Assembly (NCBI GenBank): GCA_032871835.1
Contig: CM065297.1
Coordinates: 71,411,253-71,475,252 of the forward strand
Direction: 5' to 3'
DNA: 64,000 nt
Source of the DNA: Dipteronia dyeriana
Taxonomy: Eukaryota; Streptophyta; Magnoliopsida; Sapindales; Sapindaceae
Within the stretch, counting starts at the first letter, position 1. Each line of letters opens with the position of its first letter. Made by a program: the position numbers and the translations under genes. The notes below the pieces were generated by a model. That model was not told where the DNA came from and did not search any database. It worked only from the letters and a program-made list of their open reading frames with translations. This document shows positions 45,500-57,690 of this stretch, in pieces.

Positions 45500-46787
45500 A
45501 ATGGTTAGCCATGTGGATTGCTTCCTCTACTGGATGGATCCTAGAGTGGACTACCTCCAAGAAGAGAAGCTTTCTGAAGATTTTGAACAAGCTCGTAGAC
45601 TCAAAAAAATCTCAGCTCGGTACTACCTAGTAGAAGGGTACCTTTACTATAGGGAAATTCTCTCCCTCAACTTTAATGTCTACACCCCAATGATGTGAAT
45701 TGGGCACTCAGAGAGGTGCACTTAGGGGACTGTGGGAACCATACAAGAGGAGAAGCACTAGCTTACCATGTACTTCACATTGAGTATTACTAGCCAACCT
45801 TGTACCACAAGACAAGACAGTTCGTGCATTTTTACGAACCATGCTAGAGGACATCCAATCTGAATCATCTTCCATCAGAGCGGCTCTCCTCTATCAGCTC
45901 ACCGTAACCAATCCCCATCTTAGTGGTAGACCTAATCATACCACTCTTACCACATCTGGTCAGGCAAAGCATGCTGTAACAGTTGTCTACTATTTCACTA
46001 GGTGGGAGGAAATAGGGCCCCTCTTCATGATATATAAGAGACTATGACCAAGTTCATCAAGAAGAATGTGATCTGCAATTTTGGTACCCTCAAGGCTATC
46101 ATTACCGATCTAGGCAAATAGTTTGACAATGTGTAATTCGGGATTATGATGAGAACCTTGGAATCCAACTCCACTTTGTATGAATAGCCATCCTCAGACA
46201 AATTGGCTAGTCAAGGCCAAAAACAAGACAATCAAGAACCTTCTAAAAAGAAGCATCAGCAGAAGAATGGTAAGTGAAGAGCTCACAGGTGTTTTATTGG
46301 CCTACGGTACCACTAAGAGGACTGCCACTCCTCCTCACTAACTTTCGAGGTAGAAGCAGTTCTTCCAATCGAGCATAAACTGACTTATTTTAGGGTTTAG
46401 CATTTCGAGCCAGAGGTTAATGAGGTCAAGTTGAGGGCCAAGCTGAACCTCTTATAAAAGAAGCATGACAGAGTGGCAGAAAGAGTAGAAGTCTACTTTA
46501 GTCGAATCGCGCGGTACTTTAACAAAAACGTCAGGAACCATAGTTTCAAAGATGGAGAATTGGTCCTTAAGAAAGTATCCCAGAATACTTGGAAGAGGTC
46601 TGACAGGGTACTAGTGCCAAACTGGGAAAGCCATTGCCTAGTTAAAATGGTAATCCGTAGCGGGGCCTATAAGCTGGAAGATATGGAAGGTTACTCTATC
46701 GACCACACCTGGAATGCAGATCACCTTAAGAGATTCTTTCAGCAGAAGAACATGAATTCAACTGGTAATCGATCGGTACCACTATAA
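45500..46787 (+). pseudogene. Integrase of element D
   Basis: Zinc-binding region 45690-45840 (REVHLGDCGNHTRGEALAYH, then a damaged Cys pair), core at 45930-46130 with GQAKHAV, YYFTRWEEIGPL and ITDLGK, then 46200-46330 with KTIKNLLK. The C-terminal part is open at 46473-46787 (IARYFNKNVRNHSFKDGELV, SGAYKLEDMEG). Frames shift at least three times. Confidence 0.7.
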
Positions 46788-46976
46788 ATAGATACCAACT
46801 GGTACATACATGGCCTAAAAAACTTATATCGCTAGTTGACTAATCAATAAATAATCCCTTTTTTCTCTTTTTACACTTGTCTGCATTTTATCACCAAAAA
46901 TCACCATGGAAGTTCGCCATGATCACATTGAACCAGGAAAGGCCACATGGCATTCATGAAGCTTTGGACATGACCC

Positions 46977-47320
46977 ACTCGTCCCAAAGAAGGGTCTGGT
47001 TCATTAGTTACCAACCGGACCAAGGTCATAAAGTTGTGGCCTTGGTAACCCGTCGCTTCCTCAAGACCAGGACAACCAAATGGCCCTCCTACTGCCTTAG
47101 TCGGAACCCTATCCCCTAGGAAAGGTCTAGTACATAAATGGCATAGTTGCCTACCAAACCAAGGTCGTGAAGTTTTGCCCCTGGTTGCCCATCCCTTCTT
47201 TACGACCAGGATAACCAAATGGCTTTCCTAATGCCTTAGCCAGAACCTAATCTCGCCAGGAAGGATCTGGTACATAAATGGCATAGTTGCCTACCAGGAT
47301 CCTTTTCGCCTATGTACTGA
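46977..47320. repeat. About 139-bp tandem repeat 3' of integrase D
   Basis: Two full units and part of a third: CCAAATGGC recurs at 47076 and 47215, and GTACATAAATGGCATAGTTG at about 47131 and 47270. It is unrelated in sequence to the 99-bp repeat of B and C but in the same place relative to integrase. A shorter, weaker repeat with CACCTAA-TACC-GATTCC follows to about 47640. Confidence 0.8.
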
Positions 47321-47431
47321 GATTCCTAAAAATGGGATGCTAGGTACCTTGATTCACCAGTATTATCGTCATGATACAGAGATGATAGGAACAGTGACTC
47401 TCCTGAAGTATTGACTAAGTATGGGAATGCA

Positions 47432-47433
<2 letters not shown>

Positions 47434-47512
<79 letters not shown>
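47434..47512. repeat. (TA)n(TG)n microsatellite
   Basis: About 24 TA followed by about 15 TG dinucleotides. Open frames across it are artefacts. Confidence 0.95.
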
Positions 47513-47514
<2 letters not shown>

Positions 47515-47651
47515 TATGACTTTCACCTAAGTACCGAGATTCCAAAACAATGAGAGTTCTTGGTACCTAAACTCCATTAAGTGTGTTTTCACCTAATACC
47601 ATGATTCCCAGAGTAGGAAGGCCTGGTACCCTGATCCTCCCAAATGGGACA

Positions 47652-50600
47652 TGTAGGAAAAACATGCGGTAGAAGAAAAAAATTTGATTAGTATATTTCA
47701 AAAAAATTCCTTCAAAAGGGAGAACCTTAACCCTTGATTAATTAACATATAATTAAAAGGTATCATACCTTTGTCACATGATGGTTGATGTAGCATCGAT
47801 TGAAATCACAAGATCTTCCAATCCAATCACAAACATGAATCACCTAGAAGTGTGGGCTACCTTTATTAGAATTGTGTACCTGAGGATGGAAAACAAAAAA
47901 ACCTTTTCTTTTTGTTAGACACAATAACTCTCCTAGAGAAAACAAAGAACATTTGGTCACTTATGAATTCTCAATCTTTTACCGAAAATTCGTGTGAATC
48001 CAATTCGATGTTATGCACAAAGCCTTTTGATTAAAAAAGCTACTAATGCACTATTGAAAAAAAATGGTCCTTTCTTTCTTTTCCACTTGGCCAAATTCTC
48101 ACACACATTTCCTATGACTTGGATAAATTGTTTTTTAAGGAAATGAAAAAAATTCTCCCTCAAGACCTTAGCCTTGGCCGAACTCCCTTGATGATAATTT
48201 ACAAGTGGCAGAAAATCCACACACATGGAGGATTTTTGTTTCACCGAAACTCCTATCAACTTTTTGAGTTCAACCCCATTCCAACTCATCAGTGTACTAT
48301 AAGTTATTAAATATCAATTAAATTGTGACTTGATCAAAAACTTTCTGATTTGACAAAATGTCAATTAGAGTTTTGATAGATATCAAAAAATTCCTAATTT
48401 GACTAGATAAATAAATTTCTTTTATTTATCAACTTATCAAATAAAGTTTTTGATACTCATCAAATTACCAACAATAGTATGACACTAAGAGAGCTTCTCC
48501 TAGTTAGAAAAAGATTTAAATTTTAATTTGATAATTAATTAATTAATTAATTAATTAATTAACTTCCAGTTAATTAAATAGTAAAATAAAACAATATATT
48601 AGGCTAATAATCTTAACCCTTGCCGTCCAAGCCTAAACCATGGGAAATATGTTGTTTTCCCATTTTACTAAATCCATTGGACTTTAATAAAGAGTCTACA
48701 TGTGAACTATACTCATTCTTAAAAAAAACAAAAAAAGAGTCCACATGCCTTGAATTAATACATTAATATAATTTAACGCCCATTTAACTAAAAATGTATG
48801 AATTATATTCTTAATGTATTAATTAAATGCTAGTCGCACCCCATTAGGGCCGCCCAAGGATTCCAACATCCTTGGCCGCCCATTCAAGGCATTTGAAGAG
48901 TTACCACGTGTCTTTATCACTCATGATCGCACCTCTCCAAAACTTCTGGATTTCAAAATCAAAAAATCAATTCTTGATGGACCCAGAAATTTGTCCGGTA
49001 GAATATACACAACAAGAAAAAATGGGCAACAGCAACAATTCAAAATTTTCACGAAAGTATTTAATTCGTCACAAAAGATCTATGGCAACAACAAAAAAAT
49101 TGTCACGTATTTTGTTGCACTAGGTTAAGCAAATGTAACAAATTTTGGTTTCGTTACTACAGATATATTTATCCATGAATTAGTTGCATGGCTACAAATA
49201 TGTTAAGGCAACACAACTTTTTTATCGCTACAAATATGTTGTTACAACGATACGTGTTGTCGCAAAATATACTTTTTAGCGACGAAATATATATTGTCAC
49301 TATACATATATTATAGCAACTATATTTATTGTCACCGGAACGAAGTTGGAATTTCAAAAAATAATTCACCGAGCAACCGCCTCACTGTCGGCCGCCTGCG
49401 GCCCCACCCCTTCTTTCGATGCCCACCGGCCAATCAGTAGCCCAACCCCAGTTGTTAGATAAATTTAAAGTTATTCAACTAATCTATTAAAACCTTAGCA
49501 TGAACTGATATTTGTAGTAATAAATTTTATGTATTGTCGCAATACTATTATCTGTATTAACAAAATTTATGTTTCCTCATTTAAAATACTTTCTAGCGAC
49601 AAATATTTTATTGTTTCTAAAGACTGCTATTTTATGGTAATGAAATTTACATATTTTCTCAAAAACTGATATCTGTAGTAACGAAATTTATGTTTAGTCA
49701 CTAAAAATACTCTTTTGCAACAAATATTGATTGTTGCTAAAGATATTTTGGCGGTTATTATATTGTTGTTAAAGATTTTGTTGCTATTGCCTAATTTTTT
49801 TGTAGTGATATCAAGTGATCCATGTAAATTCGTGTGGATTGGGGATCTAGGTGGGCTATCCAAATTTAAGCTTCAATAGACATAACCTAATTACAATCAA
49901 CAAATGATTAACTTAAGTTCAATCGATTAATTTTAGCTCATTCCACTAAAGAACTAAAATTGAACTATTACATAAAGATAGAATAAGTTAATGTTTCTCA
50001 TTCATACCCTAGACAACCTTGTTGGAGATAGTGTATCCACGTAAAAAATACCAGCAATCGCTAAGAGCTCATAAACCGCATATAGCTCTCCTAGTTACCA
50101 TATTGACTCATATGACCACATTTTGAACATGGTTATTTTGACTTGTCCAGAAGCCATGTTTCAGTAGACACGATCGAAACTTAACGTTAAGATTTAATAT
50201 CCAATACCTCAAAATATTCACATGATGATATTCTACTCACATTTAATAAATGGAACCACGATATACATATCTATAAGTAAAGTCCTCTATTGATTAACAA
50301 ATGTAGACCACCAAACCATCAAGGATAGACTATGTTATATAATCATACTCACTGATAGCTCAAATGATAACACTTGTAACCATAAGTCCATCATTTATCT
50401 CAGGATTGAGATAGACTCTCCGATTTTCCTTAAGTGAAAACTTTTATCCACTGACGGTTCTAAATAAAGTATTTCACTGTGATCCTATTCAATGCACCTA
50501 GTGCACTAGATTCTTTTTCCCAAATACACTACACTTTAATAACACATTTGATCCCACTCAAATGCTAGCAAAATAATCTACAACTTTAATAAAGTAATGG

Positions 50601-50872
50601 CGCCCAATAAAGTAAAGGCCTTAACCTTTATCTTAAGTTGTGAATATTATTTAAGACTAACTAAAGAATTGTGTCTACCTTATACATATCCATATGTACG
50701 AACAATTCTTCATTTCTCATAGTCTTTTCACCTTAACATTTTTTACTTTTGAAAATTATAATAATTAAACTATAAATGCTATAAGATTTGTTAAACTAGA
50801 AATCACTTTATTAATATGAAAAGATTGTCAAGTACATTATTACACTCTTGCTATTGAGCATATTCCTAACAC
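47652..50872 (-). repeat. Probable Copia LTR, minus strand, with nested insertion
   Basis: The right end on the minus strand reads TGTTAGGAATATGCTC and the left end on plus reads TGTAGGAAAAACATGC, an imperfect inverted pair. The region 50350-50870 has the text typical of Copia LTRs (GTCTATCTCAATCCTGAGAT on minus). No ORF of note. Without the 800-bp CACTA insert and its duplication it would be about 2.4 kb. Flanking bases do not form a target duplication, so the left end is uncertain. It includes an (AATT)n run at 48533-48562. Confidence 0.45.
49008..49807. mobile_element. Non-autonomous CACTA (En/Spm) element with ATA target duplication
   Basis: The left end CACAACAAGAAAAAATGGGC and the right end, read inward on the minus strand, CACTACAAAAAAATTAGGC form a terminal inverted repeat. 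The first bases match the CACTA superfamily; the left end has a T-to-A change. The 3-bp target duplication ATA is at 49005-49007 and 49808-49810, the size expected for CACTA. Subterminal repeats of the type TAGCGACAAATAT and GTAACGAAATTTATG occur in both halves. No transposase is encoded. A short GC-rich segment (49370-49450) differs from the AT-rich rest. Confidence 0.8.
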
Positions 50873-50884
50873 TTTATAAATTGA

Positions 50885-51960
50885 ACTCCTATAGATACTT
50901 GGATTATATACTCTAAAGCAACTAATCATGTTTGTTATTTCTTACAGGGGTTCTAGGAAAGAATAATACTGAATGAGAATTAATTCAATTTGTATTTAAG
51001 CAACAGAGTGTTGGTGTCTGCCAGTGCAGTGGGAGATAGAGTTAACCTGGATTCTAGTAGGAATTTAGATTTGATAAACGTTTATTATGTACCTCAATTC
51101 AAGAGAAATTTAATTTCATTTTCTTGTTTAAATAAATTTGGACAATCAGTTACTTTTAATAAAGGTTTTATTATTAGCAGGAATGACAAATATGTATGCA
51201 AAGGCACATTGGAAAATGGTTTATTCCATTTTCCTAGAAATATCTCTCACTTGTTAGACATAGAATCAACAGAACCTAATCATAAAAGAGTAAAGTTACC
51301 AAAAAATGAAACCTACTTATGCATTTGCGCCTAGGTCATCTTAACCTTGATAGGATCAAAAGATTAGTTAGTGATGGACCTTTAAGTAACTTAAAGGTTG
51401 ATGATCTACCAACTTGTGAATCTTGTTTGGAGGGTAAGATGACCAAAAGATTGTTCACAACCAAAGGCATAAGAGCCACTGAATTCTTAGGATTAATACA
51501 TATGGATGTATGTGGTCCTATGAGCATTCAAGCTAGAGATGGATACGAGTACTTCTTCACTTTCATGGATGATTACTCCAGATTTGGCTATGCATATCTC
51601 ATAAGACATAAGTTAGATGTTTTTGACATGTTCAAAGCATTTAAAGCTAAAGTAGAAATAAAGCTTGAGAAATACATAAAACTCTTAAGGTCTAATCACG
51701 GTAGAGAATATTTTTCTGGTGAGTTTCGTTAATGTCTTATTGATAATGGGATAATTACACATTTTTATGTGCCAGGAACCCCTTAACAAAATGGGGTTAC
51801 AGAAAGGAGAAATATGACACTTTTGGACATGGTTAGGTCAATGTTGAGTTATCAACGCTTCCTAATTCTTTTTAGGGATATGCTTTACAAACTACTATGT
51901 ACATTCTAAACGATGTACCGTCTAACTCGGTTTCTCAAACACCGTATAAGTTGTGGACTG
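50885..51960 (+). pseudogene. Copia pol, protease end to integrase
   Basis: Begins in a protease remnant: SKATNHVC with the catalytic DSG replaced by YSK, then LSNRVLVSASAVGD. The pre-integrase domain (YYVPQFKRNLISFSCL, LRLGHLNLDRIKRL, 51000-51430) has the zinc motif HLNLDRI...CESCLEGK. The integrase core (51440-51960) has HMDVCGPM, YFFTFMDDYSRFGYAYL and SNHGREYFSGEF, followed by GTP-QNGVTERRNMTL with the catalytic Glu. Gag and the start of protease are missing next to the minus-strand LTR at 50872. Single stops and one frameshift (51330) interrupt it. Confidence 0.8.
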
Positions 51961-52179
51961 GATGAAAGCCTAGTTTACAACACTTAAGGATATTTGGATG
52001 CCCTACACGCATATCAAAAGGAAAGACATAATAGATGGAGTACCTTTCAGAAACCGTTCAGAAACATGCATATTTGTAGGGTATCCATAAAGAAATAAAA
52101 AATATTATTTCTGTAGTCATTCAAATCTTAAAGTATTTGTTTCGATAAATACTAAATTTCTTGAAAATGACAATATGAA

Positions 52180-53512
52180 TGGATGGAAAGGTGAAAACCT
52201 TTAAAGCTAGATTGGTAGCTAAAGGTTATACATAGAAGGAAGGTATTGATTATGAGGAAACCTTCTCTTTTGTGGCCATGCTTAAATCTAATAGGATACT
52301 CATATACATTGCAGCATCTCTAGACTTAGAGATTTGGAAAATGGACATCAAGATAGCTTTCCTTAATGGAAGTCTTAACGAAAGCATTTATATGATGCAA
52401 CCATAAGGATTCATTGAAAAAGACCAAGAGGAAAGGGTATGCAAGTTGCAAAAATCCATGAATAGACTGTAGCAAGCATCCAGATCCTAAAACATAAGGT
52501 TCAATCAAGTTGTGAAAGGTTTTGGATTTATTCATTCCAAAACCTTGACGAACCCTGTGTATACAAAAGGATTAAAAGCAACAAGTTGGTTTTCCTAGTT
52601 CTTTACGTTGATGATATAATACTCATCGGAAACAATGTAAATATATTGACATCAGTAAAAGAATGGTTAGCAAAACAATTTGATATGAAGGACTTTGGAG
52701 AAGCAAGTTATATTCTTGGTATCCAAGTAATATGGGATAGAAAGAATAGAATGATTGCATTATCCCAAGCTTCATACATAGATATAATCTTGTCTAGTTT
52801 CTCCATGCAAGATTCCAGGAGTGGTAAGTTACCTTTCATACATGGAATCAAACTTTCTAAGGAATAAGTTCCTAATAATGAGCATGAAGAGCAATTCATA
52901 AGTAGGGTTCCATATGCCTCGGCATTTGGAAGTCTCATGTGTGCAATGCTCTGCACTAGACCAGATATGTTTTATTATTGGCATATTTAGCAGGTTTCAA
53001 GTGAAACTTGATCCTGATCACTGGATAACAATCAAGCATATTTTCAAGTATCTGAGAAGAATGAGAGATCATATACTTGTATTCTCTGAAGGGAATTTAA
53101 TTCCCGTTGGGTATATAGATTCTAATTTCAACTCAGAATCTGACTCCAGGAGATCCACATTAGGATCTGTGTTTACTCTTGGGAGAGGCACAGTCATATG
53201 GAGGAGTATCAAGTAATCTTGTTCTGTTGATTCCACCATGAAAGCTGAGTATGTTGCTGCATGAGAAGCTGCTAAAGAGGTTCTCTGGCTCTATCAATTC
53301 TTGATTGACTTGGAAGTGGTTACTAATGAAAATAAGTAGATCACTATCAATTGTGACAATGGTGGAACAGTGGCTAATTCGAGAGAACTAGAAAGCTGTA
53401 AAAGAGCAAAACACATTGAAATGAAGTATCACCTTTTGAGGGAAATTGTGCATAGAGGTGACGTGATGATTACCAAGATCACGTCAACTGAAACTCTAGT
53501 GGATCTAATCGG
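52180..53512 (+). pseudogene. Copia pol, reverse transcriptase and RNase H
   Basis: RT has FKARLVAKGYT, EIWKMDIKIAFLNGSLNES and the catalytic YVDD (VLYVDDIILIGN, 52600-52640), then DMKDFGEASYILGIQV. RNase H has SESDSRRSTLGSVFTLG, DSTMKAEYVAA and KRAKHIEMKYHLLREIVHRG (53405-53460). It ends near 53512 where an Athila-type LTR starts, so the usual C-terminal 'ADP-TK' motif is missing. In-frame stops at about 52410, 52500, 52870 and 53220. Confidence 0.8.
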
Positions 53513-55064
53513 ACTAAAATTGTCATATATTTTGGCCCTCGATTCCATTTTCTTTGTCTTCTTTTTGAGTGTTTTTGCTTTTCTTATGGCTCATTTGTTA
53601 TTTTTGCAGGTAATTAGGTACATGTTGGAAGAAAGGATGAAAAGTGTAAAGATTGGGTAAAAACAGGCCGAAATGGATAAGAAGGGATTCAGTGTCCAGG
53701 TTAATGCGCGGGTTCAAACCCGTGCACAACCCGCACATTTGTCCACACATTTTCCAAAACCCGAGAGATGGAAATCATCAATCAAGTTATTACACCGATC
53801 ATGCACGGGTCCAAACCCATGCACTACCCATGCATTTGGTACATCAGACATCCACATCAACAGTTTTCAGACCTAATCTTGGGACCCTATAAATATATCT
53901 TGTTCTTATCATCTCAGGGAAGAATTCTGGATCTAAGAATCATTTCTTCTCTCTTCCAAGCACTTTCTCTCATCTCTAATTACTAACCTAGGTTTAGGAA
54001 TCATTCCCCACCAAATCTAACCATCCTTCATCATCATCTACTCAAGGACACTTGGAAAATCGGAGTCAAACTTGAAGGAAGGAGAATCTCCACATGGGTC
54101 TTCTCTTTATCTTTTCTCCTGGTTATTTTATTTTATTTGTTATGAGTGGCTAAACCTTTTTGTAAGAGTTGATGTAATAATTCATAGATTGTGGATTTTC
54201 CACCATATTCTTGGTATTTGATTATTTAGTTTCATTCAATGGTTTTTAATGCATTTGATTATCTATTAAATTAGGTAGATATGCCCTATCTTGATTCTTA
54301 TTAATTATCAATTTATTTTGAATTTAAAACTGGAATATATATCTTCTTCGATTGGGTAGATATGCCCTCTCTTGAGCCAAGTTAGATACACACTTTTAGG
54401 TGATTATAACTAGCTAAATTAAATGGAATGGATGTATAGTGACTATGCCCTTCTTATGCATCTAGGCTTCAATGGGAAAGGTTGATTTGTGAACATGCCA
54501 ATCCATGGCATCCCAAACCATTAGAATCTATCTATGCTTAAAGAGTGATTCTCTCATAAACCAACCAAGTAGTTGTGTAGTAGAGAATTTATGTAACAAG
54601 GGTCTCTATCTTTCCAAATCCTATCAAGTAGTCGTGAGTGAGGGTTATTGACTCTAAGTCACCCATAAAGATAGATTAGCCCGTAATAATCGAATCAGTT
54701 CTTAAAAAATGGATTTCCCACCATTCATGCATGAATTGCATCGGCTCCCACCATAACATCACATATCATATCTCACCATTTACATTCTAACTAACACTAA
54801 TTGCATGTTAGGTTAACTAGCTTAATTGTAGTTTGCATTGTAGGTATTAACTTTTCAAAACCCAAATTGTTTATCTTTTCATTTACATGCTTAGCTTTAG
54901 TTTAATATTAGGTAACTAGTTTTAGCCATTCTATTTCCATTTCCCTGTGGACGATACCCTTGCTTGTCATTATACTTGTTTTTACATTTTTTGAACATTG
55001 CTAAGGACTTTATAAATTTTATTTGCCGAGCGTTTTATAACGACTAAAAAATTAGCTAGGTCAA
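53512..55064 (+). repeat. Athila-type 5' LTR (element H)
   Basis: About 1.55 kb, followed after 3 bases by a PBS, which fixes its right end at TCA (55062-55064). The left 0.7 kb matches 1765-2520. The left end is placed where homology to the other copy and the Copia pol meet. Hairpins at 53706-53725 and 53802-53823 lie upstream of the TATA box. Confidence 0.75.
53888..53895 (+). promoter_or_regulatory. TATA box of Athila-type LTR H
   Basis: TATAAATA in the context GGGACCCTATAAATATATC. The equivalent position of the other LTR copy is degenerate (CCCTATATTTTC). Confidence 0.65.
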
Positions 55065-55067
55065 AAT

Positions 55068-55085
55068 GGCGCCGCTACCGAGGAA
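55068..55085 (+). other. Primer binding site of element H
   Basis: TGGCGCCGCTACCGAGGA, close to the tRNA-Asp complementary site TGGCGCCGTTGCCGGGGA of Athila elements. Confidence 0.8.
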
Positions 55086-55209
55086 AGACGTTAATTAGGT
55101 GGCTAATCTTAGTTATCTATTTATTTAGTTAAAAGTCTTATTTGTTTTAGTTTTCTTTTGTATCTTTTTACTTCTTTTGGTATTTTTGTTTTTCTTTGTT
55201 TCAAGTACA

Positions 55210-55488
55210 ATGGACTTTTATGAGCAAGTAGAGGTCGTGGAGTGCAAGATATGTGGTGATGTTGGACATGACTTAGAGAGTTGTCGGTTAAGAGATAGAT
55301 TTCTGGAGTTTTGTAGAGAGCGAATATCAAAGCCTTATCTTCTAAGCCCTAGCACATCAGGATATTCCTACAGCCAGAGCCAATTTACAAGCCATACAAC
55401 AACTCTCACAACCAAGATTGGTGAACTCACCAAGACTCCATATGGACTTATAGTGAGGACAATGCCCTTAAGCAACCCCGATCACTGA
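55210..55488 (+). CDS. Short zinc-knuckle ORF after the 5' LTR of element H
   Basis: 92 residues, starting MDFYEQVEVVECKICGD. It contains a perfect CX2CX4HX4C zinc knuckle (CKICGDVGHDLESC, residues 12-25), then a charged helix and a Ser/Thr/Tyr-rich tail. It lies 125 bp downstream of the PBS, where gag would begin. No capsid core follows; after the stop the sequence becomes GATC-rich repeats. It may be the start of a truncated gag or a leader ORF. A nucleic-acid-binding role would follow from the motif; nothing else can be said. Confidence 0.45.
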   Translation: MDFYEQVEVVECKICGDVGHDLESCRLRDRFLEFCRERISKPYLLSPSTSGYSYSQSQFTSHTTTLTTKIGELTKTPYGLIVRTMPLSNPDH

Positions 55489-55499
55489 AGACGATCAAA

Positions 55500-56125
55500 A
55501 GAGCTGTTTTGCATTAGATGATCAGTTGTCTTATTAAATTGATCAGTTATCTTCGTTCTGGTCGGTGGTTCAAATTGGCTTTTACGTTGATTCACTCGGA
55601 TCACTCTCGAGCAGTCTCGTCATTTGCTGAGTAGTCTTTGTTTTAAACTAAGTTAGGTATCTCATTTGACTTAATTGAACCAGGTGTCACTTTGACTGAT
55701 TTTAAATCTGAGTAACCCATTGACTTAGTTAATTGGTTTTCTCGAGTGCCTGATTACCTGGTAACAAACAGTGTTCTTAACCAAGTACTTTTTTTATATT
55801 GGTTTTATACTGAGTATCTAATTACCTCAGCCTAATCATACATTTTATTAGTTTTTTGACCGATCAGTTATCTTGTTAAATCGATCCCTTTGATTCGATC
55901 AGCTATCTTATTGGCTGATCATTTTTATCTAATCAACTATCTTATTGGTTGATCATTTTTTATCTTGATCAACTATCTTATTAGCTAACCATCTTTGATC
56001 AGATCAATTATCTTATTAACTGATCATTTTTGACCCGATCAGTTACCTCAATAACTGACCGAACTTGGTCTGACTTGATCGGTTTTCTTATTAACCCATC
56101 ATTTTTGATTGGATGTGTGAACAAT
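55500..56125. repeat. GATCA-rich degenerate minisatellite I
   Basis: Repeated GATCAGTTATCTTATTAACTGATCA-like units with the palindrome TGATCA, clearest at 55860-56120 with spacing about 30-36 bp. No coding sense. Confidence 0.75.
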
Positions 56126-57404
56126 CTTTGACCTTGCTTGCTTGGTCTGGTCATGATCAATCTTGATATTTACCATGTAGTGTTCTTTGGGACCATTTTC
56201 ATGGTATCTAATTTATAGACGCTTGTCTTTTATCTGACAACTAAGTCACTGAGACGTCTCCCAGTAGTCTGTTGTTCAAGATTCGTTGCAACGAGGGTAG
56301 CTTATATTTTACTAACTTTACAGAAAATGCTAAAGTTTGCATTGACAAATGTTTCAAGCATAAATATTTTAACCCTTATTCAACTCTTAGTGTATCCCAT
56401 CAGGCCCTTGTGACCTGAAGTCACTCTAACAGTGCTTTTAATACACCTAGTTAGTTTCGGTGAGTATGTGTTGTCTTTGTGACTTTCACTTTTGGCCTCC
56501 TCACTAGGCCCCCCGAGCACCCTTTGCCTAAGCAAACTCGGGTGTTCGGACATGTCTCTGTATGGTGGAGAAAAATTTTGAATACTTTTACTTGGATTTT
56601 ATCTGGAGAATTTCTCCTTTAATGGTCTTTTGATTGTTTGGACGTTAAGTCGGACTTAGTCCGATCTTTAATGATCCTTTAAGTATAGATGCTTGTTTGG
56701 GTTGGCTCCATTTCTTTGTGTTGAGTATGTTAGTAACATTTGGCACAAATAATAAACATATATAGATGCTGAACGTGAATGGTTAGATCCATGCCTCGTA
56801 CCATTTACGATTGTTGTTCATGATACAGTACCCATGAATTATTCAGGATGGATGATTTGTATGAAAAACATATGGTATGCATTTTGCAAAATATATGTGT
56901 TTGTAATATCTCTTATGTAATTGATAATCACACTATGGCAGCATATCTATGCATGGTATAACGTTCAGAGAAATATGCAAAAATACATGTGTTGCATATC
57001 TTATTAGAAGCATAGTATAGATGAATAATGGTGAAGCAAGTGTTTCACAATCTTTTACCTCCTCATTGTCGTTATTCGGTCACGTAGTCTAGAGAATCTT
57101 GACCCATCTATGTTTTGGGCGTTTATATCTCTGATGCGGAGTTATGACACCCCGAATATTGTCAATCATTTTATAAGATGACGACCTTTATGATCTTCCA
57201 TGAATTGCTACGATCTATGTAATTCCTTCTCTTTTTTTACAAGGATTGATTGGATTTTTGACAGTGAGCAATTCTTTGATTAAACCGTCGAGATTGAGAT
57301 GACCTGCCGCCACTCGACTTTTTCATATGTTGAGAGGTGGTGATTGATCCACAGGCCTTTGTCTTATACTCTCACTTCCGTTCTAGTCCATCTTTTTTTT
57401 ATCA
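56126..57404. other. Non-coding stretch, no gene seen
   Basis: AT-rich sequence between two minisatellites. All frames are closed at short intervals and no retroelement protein motif is found. Possibly the interior of a non-coding LTR element (see LTR at 60569). Confidence 0.5.
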
Positions 57405-57652
57405 TATATCAGTTATCTTATTACACTGATTACCTTGCGTCTGATCAATTATCTTTGATCTTGATCAACTATCTTGTTAGCTTATCAACTTTGGTCTGAT
57501 CAATTATCTTATTACACTAATCAACTTTGGACCGATCAGTTATCTTATTACACTGATCAACTTTAGACTGATCTTGATCAACTATCTTATTAGCTTATCA
57601 ACTTTGGCCCGATCAGATATCTTATTACACTAATCAACTTTGGACCGATCAG

Positions 57653-57686
<34 letters not shown>
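57405..57686. repeat. 36-bp minisatellite II and (TA)n run
   Basis: About seven units of the type GATCAATTATCTTATTACAC then TGATCAACTTTGGACC (about 36 bp), some joined to TTAGCTTATCAAC variants. The array ends in a TA microsatellite at 57655-57686. Related to minisatellite I. Confidence 0.85.

Positions 57687-57690
<4 letters not shown>

Larger units (their letters stand above)
38684..47651 (+). mobile_element. Diverged Tat-lineage Gypsy element D
   Basis: Plus-strand gag, protease, RT, RNase H and integrase with the same motif set as A-C but clearly diverged, followed by its own tandem repeat. The 5' LTR is missing (LTR C lies immediately left) and no 3' LTR or antisense ORF is recognised before 47651. 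Gag is split by a Copia-type LTR insert at about 39861-42020. Many TAG stops are present, several at positions where Gln or Trp codons are expected. Confidence 0.7.

Noticed and set aside
47326..47526. Minus-strand frame of His-Thr and Ile-Tyr repeats
   Set aside because: It is simply the translated (TA)n(TG)n microsatellite.
55068..55085. tRNA gene or fragment
   Set aside because: Only the complement of a tRNA 3' end is present, in the position of a primer binding site.
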